DNA from: Ectocarpus siliculosus
Lineage: Eukaryota > Sar > Phaeophyceae > Ectocarpales > Ectocarpaceae
DNA: 64,000 nucleotides
Assembly: GCA_000310025.1 (NCBI GenBank)
Contig: FN649735.1
Span: 4,249,955 to 4,313,954 of the forward strand
Direction of reading: 5' to 3'
Both the position numbers and the translations under genes were made by a program. The notes under the pieces were generated by a model. The model was not told where the DNA came from. It did no database searches and saw only the letters and a list, made by a program, of their open reading frames with translations. Below, one piece after another: positions 23,982 to 36,300 of the stretch; positions within the stretch are counted from its first letter, which is position 1; each line of letters begins with the position of its first letter.

Positions 23982-24706
23982 GACAAACCGCTACAAGCAG
24001 TTTAAGAACTTCGACAAGCGCATCCTGGTGGCCACCGATCTCTTCGGCCGCAGCATCGACATCGAGCGCGTGAACATCGTGGTGAACTACGACTTCCCCG
24101 ACGGCGACGACGGCTCGGACCAGTACTTCCACCGTGTGGGCCTCGCAGGACGGTGAGAATAGAACCGGCTTCTTTTTTGTTTTTCAGCAGGGAGTCTGGA
24201 TCGGACCTTGTCTGTGAGAGTAGGCCGCAATGGACGGCCGGGAGTGGCATATATTAAATAATGAAATCAGTAGCGCAGGGCGAGCGTGGTCCTAGTTGTA
24301 GTACGCGTTTTTCGAACGGCAGCAACGGTGTGTGTAGGTGTGGCATCGGTTTTTCTTCAAGCCGATGTTGACTGCCGCAAGGCCGTGACACATGCGTCTT
24401 TTTTTTCTCCTCCTTTATCGAAGTGTGTATACTGCCAACAGCTTGCAGTACCGATCAGGCCGATGTTTGTCGCTGTATCTTTTGCGCTCAACAATTCGTT
24501 GTTCTATCTGTATCACGTAAACACTCGCTCTCTCTCTCTCTGTCTTTCCGTTCGACAGGTTCGGCACCAAGGGTCTGTCTATTTCGTTCGTATCGACGGA
24601 GTCTGACGCCAAGAAGCTGGAGGAAGTGCAGTCCCGCTTCGAGGTGGACATCGCCGAGCTGCCGGACACGATCGAGACAAGCACGTACATGCAGGCAGCA
24701 ACTTAA
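23982..24706 (+). CDS. UAP56/Sub2-type DEAD-box RNA helicase, C-terminal two exons only
   Basis: Exons 23982-24152 and 24559-24706 join in phase 2 and end at TAA. They encode the C-terminal part of helicase domain 2 of the mRNA-export/splicing ATPase UAP56 (DDX39, Sub2): [20 protein letters not shown], then [18 protein letters not shown], then [13 protein letters not shown] and the family-specific end [18 protein letters not shown]. The reading frame and splice sites are sound. Key differences: motif V reads GRSIDIE (family GRGIDIE), and motif VI reads HRVGLAGR, where the family has HRxGRxxR; that arginine contacts ATP. There is also a two-residue insertion in [13 protein letters not shown]. 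No exon for the N-terminal ATPase domain is visible within about 1.9 kb upstream, where a different broken gene lies. Probably a partial, diverged duplicate; a genuine gene with distant 5' exons is possible but less likely. Confidence 0.75.
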
Positions 24707-25484
24707 AATGTTTTTAGAAAAACTGGGTTAAGAACCGCGTGCAGGGGAAGGATGGGCCACAAAGAACGGCGACACACAGAAACGGTGCCGGTTCGGTCGA
24801 AACGGCAGATGGTGGGTTTGGGTAGCGGCCTTGTGGTGGTTTTCGATTGCTCTGTTATCGGAGGGAGTGCTAGACGAATGATGCTGTACCGGTGTAGTGT
24901 CTGTGGCCGCAGCAGTATGTACCAGCAACCACCGAGCACGAGCAAACATCGCTCAATGAAAAGTCTCGAGTTGAAATTGGAGTAAGAACCAGAGAGACCG
25001 GGAGAGCAGGGAGAGGGGGCACTTGCTGTCGCCTCTTGAACTCCTGAAACGATAGACGTGGGCTTGTACTGCTGATGAGGACGGGGCGGCCTGGCATTCT
25101 TGTGTTGCAGAGGTTTTTCCGTTCTTCTTTTTAGCTGCCAGCTGTTTTATGTCAAGTTTTCCAGAAGGCGACACGGTTGGGTTAGTCTCTCCGAGCAGAA
25201 GGCAGACGGTGGTCTCGAAATCTCTGGCCGAGCGTGCAGAAATGACGGGAAGGTCGCTGCTTCTGTACCGTGTTCAAGTATCTCGTCTGGTATCGTGTAC
25301 TGTAGCAAGTAGTGGCGTGCTCCATCTTTGTTGAGTTGTGGCTGCTGACAACAGCAACGCCAGAGGGATAAAAAAGCAATATAGTGTACGCGGAGATCGC
25401 CAATCGAAAAGGGCAAAAAAAGGCGGAGGCTTTGCGTCTCTGCACGGTTATTATTATGCGTTCTCAGCCGTAGAACTGCTTACG
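24707..25484. other. 3' flank of helicase fragment, no further gene
   Basis: ORFs under 103 codons with no motif. Probably 3' UTR and intergenic sequence. Confidence 0.35.
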
Positions 25485-25620
25485 GTGCGGGGGGGCGGTT
25501 TGTCCCTGTTTAGCGCCATGCCCTGTTTAGTGACCACAAAACCACGTCGCACCGCCGCACCCCCGGTAGTATAACCGCAATATAACTGTTAGTTCGGTTT
25601 AGCGACCTGCCTTAAATAGC
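25485..25620. mobile_element. relic related to the 44.6-kb pogo-like element
   Basis: CCCTGTTTAGCGCCATGCCCTG, then GCACCCCCGGTAGTATAACCGC, aligns with the subterminal part of the 44.6-46.4-kb element read inward from its right end (CCCTGTTTAGCGGGATGCCC, CTGCACCCCGG, AACCGC). The outer terminus is decayed and the core is missing. It is either a related MITE or a deletion remnant. Confidence 0.5.
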
Positions 25621-27317
25621 GGCAACATCTCGTCGTGACACTGCTGTAGGTGGGGGCCGCTACACTTGGCCCCCCACTACTTGCTGCTGCTATATTTCGT
25701 ATTTTCAACGTCTCCCAGCGAAAATTTGCTGCATGCTGCAACAACCTGTGGTGCACCCCGACACGACGAAAGCAAGACGGAGGGGGTGGAAAGTCGAAGA
25801 GTAACATCTCTTTGCACGCAAAGCAGAGCGCACGAGCGCATGCACGCTGAGTACGGCTGTGGGACTTCGACTTCAAAAATATCTCCGGCGGGGGGTTACA
25901 TACAAGGGTCCATTTCCGAACACAACGTCTCACGTCTGTCTCTATTGTTGTGTGAAGTGTGAGCATATACGAGAAAAACGCCCCGACCTCTGCTCAGCAC
26001 CTTCTAAAATCCATGTACTGCTGACTGGTCCGGTGGTGAGAAGTACCTGTACCACTTGCGGTGGTAGGGTCCGAGTCCCCGCAGATCGGACAATTGTAGA
26101 GGGAAGCACACGGGGTAGGGATACCACGCAATGATTCTGCGGCTTTCGCAAAAAAAATATAATAGCCCAGATTGTCCCTACCTATGGTTTCTGAGCCCTA
26201 CTCCAGTATGGTATTTACGGTGTCCATATGATAAAAGCTGGTTATTGTTGCGGGCTTTAGTCTACAGCAGTGTACAAACGCTTCCATCGCTGGCACGACA
26301 GCACAGCTGGAGGCCCCCCTACATTCTCGGTGCTAGGCGCTTCCATGTATTCGTGCTTCCTAGCGCGAGGCGCTCCGATGCTTGCTTGCCGAGGGTACTG
26401 TCGGCAAAATAATCTGCGAGGTACGCAGCAAATAATAGTTATGAGTTGTGCTGTGCAAAACGCCACAAGAAAGAGTGAATTGGTCACCCGCGGTCCGTTC
26501 TTGTTCCCATTAAAGAAGTGATCACTCGAAGGAGCGGCTCACAAGCCACAGGACACACTACAGCAGCTCCCAGCGTAGGCCTAGATACCACAATCGAACT
26601 CTCCGATCGTGTGGTAAGAGGCCCCAGTGTGTGTGTGGTGCTTTCGAAAACGTTCGTTCGTATTCGGCTGAGGTAGGGGAGGGTGGGTGCAAATGTTGTT
26701 GTCAACGGTATTTCAACAGCATAGCGTGAGGTCCTACGAGCAACATAAGTGTGCGTAAACCGACCGCTTCGTGGCCCTCCGCCTCCCACTCAATGCTTCC
26801 GTCGCGTATTTATGTTCTTTCTGGCGCAAAAAACGAGGTCGTTCGTGTCCTGCAGGAAGTACGGCAAGAAGCTCCACGGGTACTCTAGAGTGCGCTGCGC
26901 CAATGAGCAACAAAATGCTCCGCAAAAGGACAACTAATATAACCGTCGAGTTGTTTTCGGTTTTGGAGTTGAAAGAGCAAAACCGAAAAAAACAACTCTT
27001 GAGTTTTCGTCCTCGCGTGATGGAAAACGATCTCCGTAGAGATAAACCCGTCTTGCCATGGGAAATCTGCCCTTCCTTTCTTTCCCTGCCTTGAATTTAC
27101 CGCCGTCAACCGCTGCTCTCCACATGATGGATGGGCAGCACTCGAGTTTTTTTTCAGCCGAACGGATCTACATATCTCTCTCTCTCCGGAGTGAAAAAAA
27201 CGACAGTTACATGTGAAGAGTGAAAAGCGCTGTCGTCGTGAGTACGACCAATAATAAAGGGGGAATTTGGAAGGAATACCGAAAACAGGATCGCTCTTCT
27301 TACTTCGTCGCTTTACA
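25621..27317. other. no supported gene
   Basis: Only short overlapping ORFs. A small inverted repeat (CCACAATCGA...CGTGTGG, about 26589-26613) and a C-rich/A-rich mixture without features. No exon could be supported. Confidence 0.35.
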
Positions 27318-28770
27318 ATGGCCTCCTCGCGCCTCTCTCAGGTTGTTGTCCTCATCTTCACCTGCCTATGGTTACACCTAAAACCCGTTGGATTCGACCA
27401 TTCATTGTACGTAATAAACATCACGACGGCCGTTTCCCGTACGACACCCCTTCCATTGCGATGAGGCGTACCTTTCCTCGTGAAATGTGGGATACCTTCG
27501 CGACAGCGCAACAACGCCTAGGTAGCCGGCTGCAAGAACAAGAGCGGGCTGGGCTCCGCTAAGTCGTTATTTAGAAGAAGAGGGCGCACCCTGCGCCCAA
27601 CACGTGGAGGCGCGTGGTCAAGGGCGAGGCTTAGTTCATTGCGGCTCTAACCGCACGTGATGCATCCGCCTCCATCGATGCTGAACGGCATGCCGTCGGA
27701 CGCCAGGTTCAGTTGAATCTCTAGGCACAGAAGCTGAATCGCGAAACGCGCAAGGCCCATCGCATTCTCGACGAGTACCGTGCAAATATACCGTGTGGCA
27801 CAACGCTGTACCCATCACCGCAAAACATTGGCTCGACTTACGCCTCGACTGGTGCGGTTCCCCCCCACAGAAGAGCGCGCAGCAAAAAATACAAGACCTC
27901 CAGCAAATACATGCATGTACGCAACAAAAACGTGGTTGGTTGCTGCCGGGTCCTCCGTCACCGGCATAAACGTGGGGACACCACCGCTCTTTCTGGCCAG
28001 GCCCTTCCGCACGGCGTGTCCATTTCACGCTGAGACATGGACGTAACTGGGGGTATCTCCTGCGTCACTTTCGACAAGGACGGTGTCTGGTACACCATGG
28101 ACGAGATGGCACGATGCCGCCACAAGGGCTTCTCCCAGTGACACGTCGACGCCATGCAAACCCACGCCAAGAAGCTGCTCAAGACCCTCCCACTAGGCAT
28201 GTTGCCTCTGGCGACCCCATACTGGATGTCAATCCGTGGTTCATCTCCAGCCACACGTCCACCGAGGGCATTGTGCCGAACACTGACGCCCAGGAGGTTG
28301 TCGGCCCTACCATTGATCTGGTTATTGCTACACAGAAGGCCCATGCCAATCGCGATGACACTCATCTACCATTTTGGCTGATCCCTCATTCATTACCATT
28401 TACGACGGCATACCGCCGCCGCCTCCAAGAACATCTAGAAGACGCCGGCACACGCGCAGCCACTCTTCTGACGCCTCCACCCAGTCCTTCGGTTCGTGCA
28501 ACCACTCTCAAGACAACACCAAAAGAAAAGCCTACTCTTCACCCGACAGCAGCACAATACAATACCATGTGCAACGGTGGCGGGGACGGCCGACAACACC
28601 GCAATCAACGATACAAAGACGACAAGCCGGAGGAGCGCAAATCGTCTCCAAATTACCACTCCTTTCAGCTTTCATACGCCGGAGACAGGCCGTTACCTGC
28701 AACGAAACCTCCCAAACAGGCAACGACTGTAGTCAAGAATAACATTTTGCGACAGCTGCCATATTGGTAG
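27318..28770 (+). other. eroded coding-like region of unknown origin
   Basis: A run of protein-like segments on the plus strand in more than one frame: REMWDTFATAQQRLGSRLQE near 27480, FIAALTARDASASIDAERHA near 27640, CVTFDKDGVWYTMDEMARC near 28060 and a final 218-codon open frame (28114-28770) whose middle reads ILDVNPWFISS and PTIDLVIATQKAH. The open frames are interrupted several times. No family was recognised, and an old retroelement or virus-like insertion is one possibility. No terminal repeats were seen. Confidence 0.35.
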
Positions 28771-28916
28771 CGTTAACTTGTTGTGTTCGATATACACACT
28801 AGACTATTAGCGCAGAACTCGTTGACGTCCTCGACGAGCGTAAATTAAATACTTGGCTCTATCCCCTCGCAATATAAAATCATGGTGCTTCCTCGGCCTA
28901 AGGACAAGAGGATATG

Positions 28917-28933
28917 CAACATATATATATATA
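28917..28933 (+). repeat. (AT)n microsatellite
   Basis: Alternating ATATAT tract of about 16 bp directly beside the tRNA-like sequence at 28945-29000. Confidence 0.85.
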
Positions 28934-28944
28934 CCACAATTGGC

Positions 28945-29000
28945 CCGATCCCGGAATCGAACCCAGCCTATCGTTGATACACCCAACTGCTAGTTTCAGT
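28945..29000 (-). repeat. tRNA-like sequence (SINE head or relic), minus strand
   Basis: Read on the minus strand, an A-box-like TAGCAGTTGGGTGT is followed about 30 bp later by the B-box GGTTCGATTCC (28953-28963). The T-stem pairs only partly, and no acceptor stem can be closed. An AT microsatellite follows the 3' side, as often seen at SINE tails. Not a functional tRNA. Confidence 0.45.
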
Positions 29001-30303
29001 ACCTTTGACTGCCCGTCGATTACATACATGTAGATTAATAATCTTCGCTGTGTTACCCCCCCCCCAGAAGATATCGAAATACTACTACCTTCCTCAATGC
29101 ACTCTTATTGCTACCCGCTTTTCGTTTCGGAACTTCCACTCTTCCCAAAGAAGATGATACAGCCTTCTCCCACATTTTGCATCCAATAACGTTAGCGCAA
29201 ACGATGCACCATTCCCCCCTCCCCGATGTACCACATCCATCCGCAACCCCGCAACCCGACGACCCTGAAAGCGAAAAGACTATCGTTGTAGCCTCTCCTC
29301 TGTAGAAGCTACCGGGACGAACATGTCTGCTAAAAACACCGACACCGAACATGCCTCCTGCCTCTCGCCCCTTTGCCCCGTACGTCCTTCAAAACCCAGC
29401 AACTCGCACAATCGAGATGATGACAACAGCTCTGCTGTGACCATGCTGCCAATCAACCAAGTTTTGGCGGCCGCCTCCAGCATGCCCAACAACTGAGAAA
29501 AGACAGCGATGATGGTACATAATAAAAAACCACAATCCGAACATGGAAAGGCGTTGTCAGTATATTAGTCGCCCATAGCGAACCACACGTCTGAGGAGGG
29601 GACAGACGCTCGACCCCCGAAATAATGCCACCTATTGAACATTAAATATACACCCTACGTGAGTGATACGGTAGAAAAATCAACAAAACTCGCAGAAGAG
29701 AATTCGCAGCACCTTCCTCCGCGACCGGGCCGACGCGAAAACACAAACGTGCTGGAGGCTGGAGGCCGACGTGATGGTGATATCAGGTCAAATCTCGGAC
29801 CTTGGAGTTGGACGCCAGCCACCAGCTCGGCACCCTTACTGCTTCTTGGGAAGGCTATGGAGAGCCTAGACTTTGGTATCGCCCGCCCTCCGTAAATGTA
29901 ACCGAGGGTTCTCAGAGAGCAAGGATGGAAACACCCAGCAATGAATCACAGTGTATCGTATGTACCCCCTTCGATTCGGCCTACATGTGCCCCTATTGAG
30001 CATACATGACACACGGCGTCCAGGTCATCCCAACAAGAAAAGAGGTGGCACGACTCACGGACGTCCAGAAGCAGGTAATAACATATAACATAGATCTTAG
30101 TAATACAAGGAAGGTCTCCATTCTTCATGCGTCCAACGTTCCCAGCCCAACTACTCTGCCGTCGGTTGCTTTTCGATCAGGCTCAACGGGCAACGCTTGG
30201 CGGTACTTATGGGGAGTGGGCTTCGCTGTTGTTTCCAATTCAACTTCAAAAACTCCACTTCCGAGTCCTTCAGCAACAAAACGAGATCCTCGCCTATCGC
30301 TTT
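29001..30303. other. 3' flank of the glycoprotein gene, no supported gene
   Basis: ORFs under 101 codons, a C-run at 29057-29065, nothing recognisable. Includes the region just 3' of the last exon of the minus-strand glycoprotein gene. Confidence 0.35.
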
Positions 30304-33300
30304 CTATTCAAGCCCGACGAGTCCCCCCACAACGGCTGCAATCACCACCAGGGGACCACCGAACGCCATCCCCGGTCGAGCAGCGCCATTGCGCTCCGAC
30401 CACTCCTCAGCTGTAGTTGGGGCGGCCGTGGGGGATGGGGTGGGGGGCCAGACGCATTCCGAGCCTTCCGGCCGGAGCTTGTAGGTGATCGGTACGCAGC
30501 AGGGGCATGCTGCCAGCTCTAGATTTCCCCCGGACTGGTCGGTGAAGGGCAGAAGGAGTGTCGAGGGTGAGGAATGGGCGAGGGGTGTGTTTGAGACGAA
30601 AGGACTACTGTAGGCCGTCAAGGAAATTCAGGACGTTGCAAAGGGTAGTGGAGCGGCGAAGCTAAGACATGTGCAAGGTAGGATGGTAAACTCGCATTGC
30701 ATTTTCATGGGTAGGAAGGGTAGGATTGTCAAGAAATCAGCTGCTCCAAACGATAAGTGGAGAAATAGACTATGAAGGTATGACATTTAGTCAAAGGATG
30801 CGAGCACGGGTGGGAGTAAAAATGTCATCATCTTAGGCATGGGGGTCAACGGATGGGAAGCTTGGTTCTAGGTTGGCTTTAGGCTTTCATCGGCAGCCTT
30901 CAACGAAGCTGCAGGTGACCAGCAGACAATGTTAGTCCTCAGGGTCGTACAGTTGCAGCACGATATAACGAGGTCCGGAATCGAAGGGCCGAACGAACGC
31001 TATCACAGCCGGGGCGGCAATCCCAATACGCAGCACTAGCGGTGACGGGGTTTGTTGCTTTACAGAAACGGCCAAGTACCCTGAGCCGGGTGCCCCCGCT
31101 TGTTAGCTACACGGTCACAAATTTCGAGTCGTGGTTGAGCCATGTTGGACCTCCCTCCTTCATTCTTATCCCGAGGAACGTATGAGAGAACATGATTCTA
31201 TTTCCTCGCGAGGTTGTGGGTCTAGTTAGACAGGTTGATAAACGTAACGTCCTCGACCGAGTGTGTACAGGACGCCCCACTACAGAGCCTGGGAGCTAAG
31301 AACATCAGACTAGAAAAATATTTACCGCAGTAGTTACAAGTTTTGGTAGGAGTCCTGAAAAACCTTGTTTAACCAACATAGGTACTATTATCATGTCGGG
31401 ATACGTACCCTACAGAAAAAATGAAACGAACCTCGGGCAAAAAAGAGGTTATGAAGTATAATATTGGCTCGTACTACTGTACGTGGTTCTTTCAAGCGCC
31501 ACACCGGCTTCAAGATGCAGATCGAAGGAATCACGTGGAAGAATACGTCGTGTACGCGACAGGCGCCATATGGTGCACGCTTTTCCGTCTCGTCCGCAGC
31601 TCTGGCTGGCCCACAAGACCGAGCGCACTATCTAACAACGTCGAAAAAAACGAGAAAATGGAACAGCCAGACGGCCGTTTTACATGTTTGTCCGCAGCAA
31701 CTGCGACGGATTCGCGAAATTCCGCACGCGAAAATTCCGCACTCACTCAGCAGCGAACTTCCGTCGTCCAAGATGGATACACAACACCCGTATCGCTGAG
31801 GTGGCAGTTGCATTCGGGTTGTTTTACAAAAATTGGTGTCAATATATGACGGCAAGCAAACAATAAGCCGCCGCTGGTACGCAGGCCGGCAAGTGGCACA
31901 GGCGTATATAGTCGCGACAATATTTCCTTCGACCCCTGGTAGACCGCGGTTCACAGAACAATCGCGCTGGTTGGCTATCGTGTACGCCCAAGTTCTATCC
32001 CTCTTTGCAGCCCCACGCCTGAGGCTCACCGTCGCGTATGCCTCGCTGTCGAACACGCACTGTCGGCAGTCAACGTGGCCAGCGATGTCGCACCCGACTC
32101 CCTGGCAACCGCTCTCGTAGTACGTCTGAAAAGAACGAAATATGCCAGACACACGAATCCATTCCTCGAATTAAAAGGCCGCCCGAGACGGTAGGGTTCT
32201 GGATACTACATACTTTCACGTCCCTCACACAGTAGGCTAATTTGGGTTGAGGTAGGGTTCCGTGACGTGTGGAAATGTCCCAGGCAAAAGGTCGCGTCGT
32301 ATTCTCCACAAAACAAACTGCAAATCAACGGGGAGGGTCATTGTGACGAATATCAGCTTATGCGGCTTGTTCACGATACCACCACGAGACTATTCTTGAC
32401 TAGAGGGATGGTGGGACAAGACTACCCGCCTCTCAATCCAAGCTTGCAGGGCTGAACTACCATCTTTCTCGTAACGTTCGACCCCGCATCAATACGACAC
32501 ATCATGCGCAGTACCAATGCACGACAACACCGCATGAAACGAAACAATGTTACGGTTGGATGAGAGATACAATTAGGTAAGAGCTTCAGCTCCGGCTGGG
32601 CTTGTCATTTAGGGTTGAGAGGGTTGTGTGAGGCTGCAGTCAAGGCTTTGGCATACTTCCTTCTGACCATTGGACCGGTCTAGTGTCACCACTGCCTTTT
32701 TTGTCATCCATCGATCCTGAAGTTCGCTAACATTGTCGGGTCTCAAACGAATATGTTCCTGCCTTCCGCGGCGGGAGCAATCTGCAACATGTCGCAGTGT
32801 AGAGAAGAAGGTTACCGTAGTGCCATATACCGCCTGCCGTGTCTTACCCCGATTCCGTCATCCCAGTCTACCGCGCTGGCGATGTCCACGCAAAGCAAGG
32901 CGCTGCTGTTGCCTCCCGCGCTGGTTTCGCACGGCTCCATCGGAATCTGTCAACATGCACATGTATACGAATCAGTGGAAAGTACAATGTGAACACGCAC
33001 GCGTATGCTACCGAGTTCCGCACCAGAACTCTCGCTGTTGTTCTTGTCGTTATCGCGGTAAGTTCGGTTGCTGTTCGTGTCCCTTGCGGTGCTGCTCTTG
33101 TTGTTGTACTTGTCGCTCTCAAGTTGTTTCCACTGCAATTTCTGTCAGGCCTCCTACGTGTACCCTATTGTAAAAACAAAAATCATTTTTCAGCATAAGC
33201 TCTTCTGCAGCTTTGGCGGTCAACAATAGGCACAACATACGATAACACCCAACGATGACCAGACGAGAGTCATACTCATTTCTCTAACCTCCCTCCCCGA

Positions 33301-36300
33301 TCGGTCGGGTGGTGCGCAATCGGTCTACAGCAGTACAATACAATGCTGTCCGCCAAGCATCAACGGCGCCACGGCAAACCCGACTCGGCCGTTGGGTGCA
33401 CTGGAAGTTCTTTCTGTATCCACCAGCAGTCCTTGAAGTACGCCTTTTGATGGGCATTGGGGAGAGCTTCTCTCCGAAACAGAACAATACTATGTAAATA
33501 AGATATGACCCGAAGGTGTAACTGAAAAATCAACTTCTCGTAAATATTGGCGAGGCCTCACAACGTACTGTAGTAATGTATATTTTTCCACCCACCCCGC
33601 TTCGTCCTAGACGGGCTCACCGTGGGCGCCAACGTTGAATTCGTGTCCCCTTCCCCCGGTGCCGGCGCGGGTGTGGATGCGTTCCCCTTCACATGTTTAG
33701 AGGAGAGTCAGGAGAAGAAGAAGACGCACGCAAGATTGCGAACTCTAAGCCCGCCAGAAAAGGAGCGGGAAAATGCTAGCCTTACTCAGCGCAATCCAAG
33801 GACTGTGTGATACCCAGGACGGCCCAGGGGTGTAAAAACACAAGGTACAGCACTGCTATCCTTGGGTGCTGCAGTGGTGAACAGTCCCTTCTCTTAGGTG
33901 GTCCATGTAGTAAGCAGCAAAGCACGCTAGACCTCACGATACCTTCTGCGAATATTACGACGACAAAGCAAAGTAGAGTCCTGTTGCGCCACTTCATATT
34001 TTACCCAAAGCCCTTTCCATCCATACCCGAAAGATCGATTCAACACTACCTGTGTGGACAACCATCCTCTTTTCTCTCCGTCTTTACCACGATCTGGATG
34101 TTTAAGGCCCTCACATATCTGCCTTTATAACGTTAGGCCCGTGGCCACGAAAGTGGTGTCGTAGGCTTGAACATGTAGTGCCAACAACTGTTGTTGCTCT
34201 GTGGCGATGACAGTAACAGGACAATAATAAACGAGGTATATACCTCGACGGACACCGGTGTGGGTGCAGAGACTGGTGGTGAAGAGTATGCGAACTCGCA
34301 GTCGATGTCTCCTCCCATCTCGTAGGTGTCTGGCACGCAGCAGGGGCAATCTACGAATGGCACCTGTTTTTGGACGAACAGCATTCACCACACAGAAGAA
34401 ACAAAGGGGAAAAAGTGCGTGTCGTGACACATTCCGCCATAGGCTCCCACTGTACCCACCTGCTGAGGAAATGTACAAATCGACTGCCTTTTCGGAAGGT
34501 TGCTTTCATCAAGGACAGGCCAGGTGCACCTTGCGGGGGCGCTAGAAATCCTATTGTGTGGGGGATTGCTATTTTCGTACAGACTGATGGACCCCAAAGC
34601 ATATGCCATGGTGAACGGTGTACTCTCCTTATTGTCCCTTCCAAAGCTTAGAAAAAATATAAACTGTTGTTCGATATCTGTTCAGAAACGACGGGACAAC
34701 AATGTGCGCCAGACAGCCAACGAAGAAACTAGTGCGGTGGGACCACCTCTCGCGCTCGCGCTCGATACTGTACAGCAGGCTTGTTTGGGCAAGGCTCTCT
34801 TGTCACGACAAGGCCTACGATGCTGCTCATGTCATACTTCTTCTTCACCTCTTCGCCGCCTAGAATTGTCTCACTGAACAGGCCGCGGTTGAAAACGCAC
34901 AGCCTGCAGTTGCCGACGCTGCATCAGCACCAAACCAGCGGTAGAGGCGGCAGTGGCAACAGCAATGGCAACAAGCACGCGGACGTCGTAGGATGGAGTC
35001 AAAGGAAAGAGGACAAACGAATACACGTTACTAGATTCCGGGAAGCAGTTAACCTCAAGTCACCACACATACATGGACGAATGGCCTGCGAAAGGTTTGT
35101 GCGCTTTGGTTTCCTAGTAAAACGTCCCACTTCACAACAACGAACGTGTTGTGCAACGCGTTTTTCGTATCAAGCTTCTGACTTGTTGACTGGTCAGGGG
35201 GAGTAGATATCCACCGAGTAGCTGTTTGTTGGACCCCTCGGTGCTGTTGCTGGTCGTACAGCCCCTACATACTGCCCTCTCACCCGCCGTGGGCACAGCC
35301 AACCACGCTTATACTTTCGGCGTCAGGTCCGCAGCCTTCCTCGTCGTAGAATGCGCCCGCTCCGCTGGCCTTGTCCACCGCCGTAACCATATCGACTGTC
35401 GCCAAAGCACGAGATCAATTTGTTATTGTTCACGCACGGCAAACCGAAACGAGGTTAAGACCGGCGGGTTATGGTCACTGAGTTCGGTCAGAAATCCGTT
35501 TCGATTTGTTTTTTTTGGTCAGCATGTCGCGCGTACCGCCGTTTGCGGCAGTACGAGATAGGTGAGCTGTGGAAAATCTGTGCAGATAAGGACACCAGCT
35601 GGAAAAAACAGCTACGGCAGGCCCTGAAGCGACGTCTGCAGGTTACCCGCCCCATTCTTCGGGTAGGGGTCAAACCCTCCGAATCCTCACATCAAGCACG
35701 GCATACCCGTGTCTTCGAGATCGGGCTGGCATTTCCCCCCGGCACGCAACGACACATGCTAGGTGAAAAGAAGGTCTACTGCGGCCTGTTTGAATCTGTC
35801 CATTCCCTTCCGAACTCTCGTAGGTGGAATTTGTCAGATATTTGGGCTCGGGAGATCTACGGACGACGCGACGGCCGTATCCCTTCTACGACCCAGCGAA
35901 TATCCAAGAGTTGGGTTGGATCAGTCGAAACCGTGCAAGGACTTGTCTCACGACTATCCCCTTTTCATGGCACTGGTGACGTTCACCATTGGTCACTTAG
36001 GTGTCTTTCCTCGTCTTGTCATGTTGCGAATTTGGTACATCAGTCCAACGAGATCGGCAAGCACTCTGTCAAATATTACAAAGATGTTGCAAGGTACGCG
36101 CGTAACAGGCCCTACTTCTACCTTTTATCCAGGGGCAGCAGTAGGGTCCCACGGTTGTCCCAATGCCAACCCTTCTATGTTCTCATACAACAGTGTTGAT
36201 ATGTTTCAACACGTCCACTCCCTGAGACACTAGCTGCACTCTTACTCCCTCTTCTTCACGCGCACGATCGCCGATCACCACTCAGACATAATCTCCGCTG

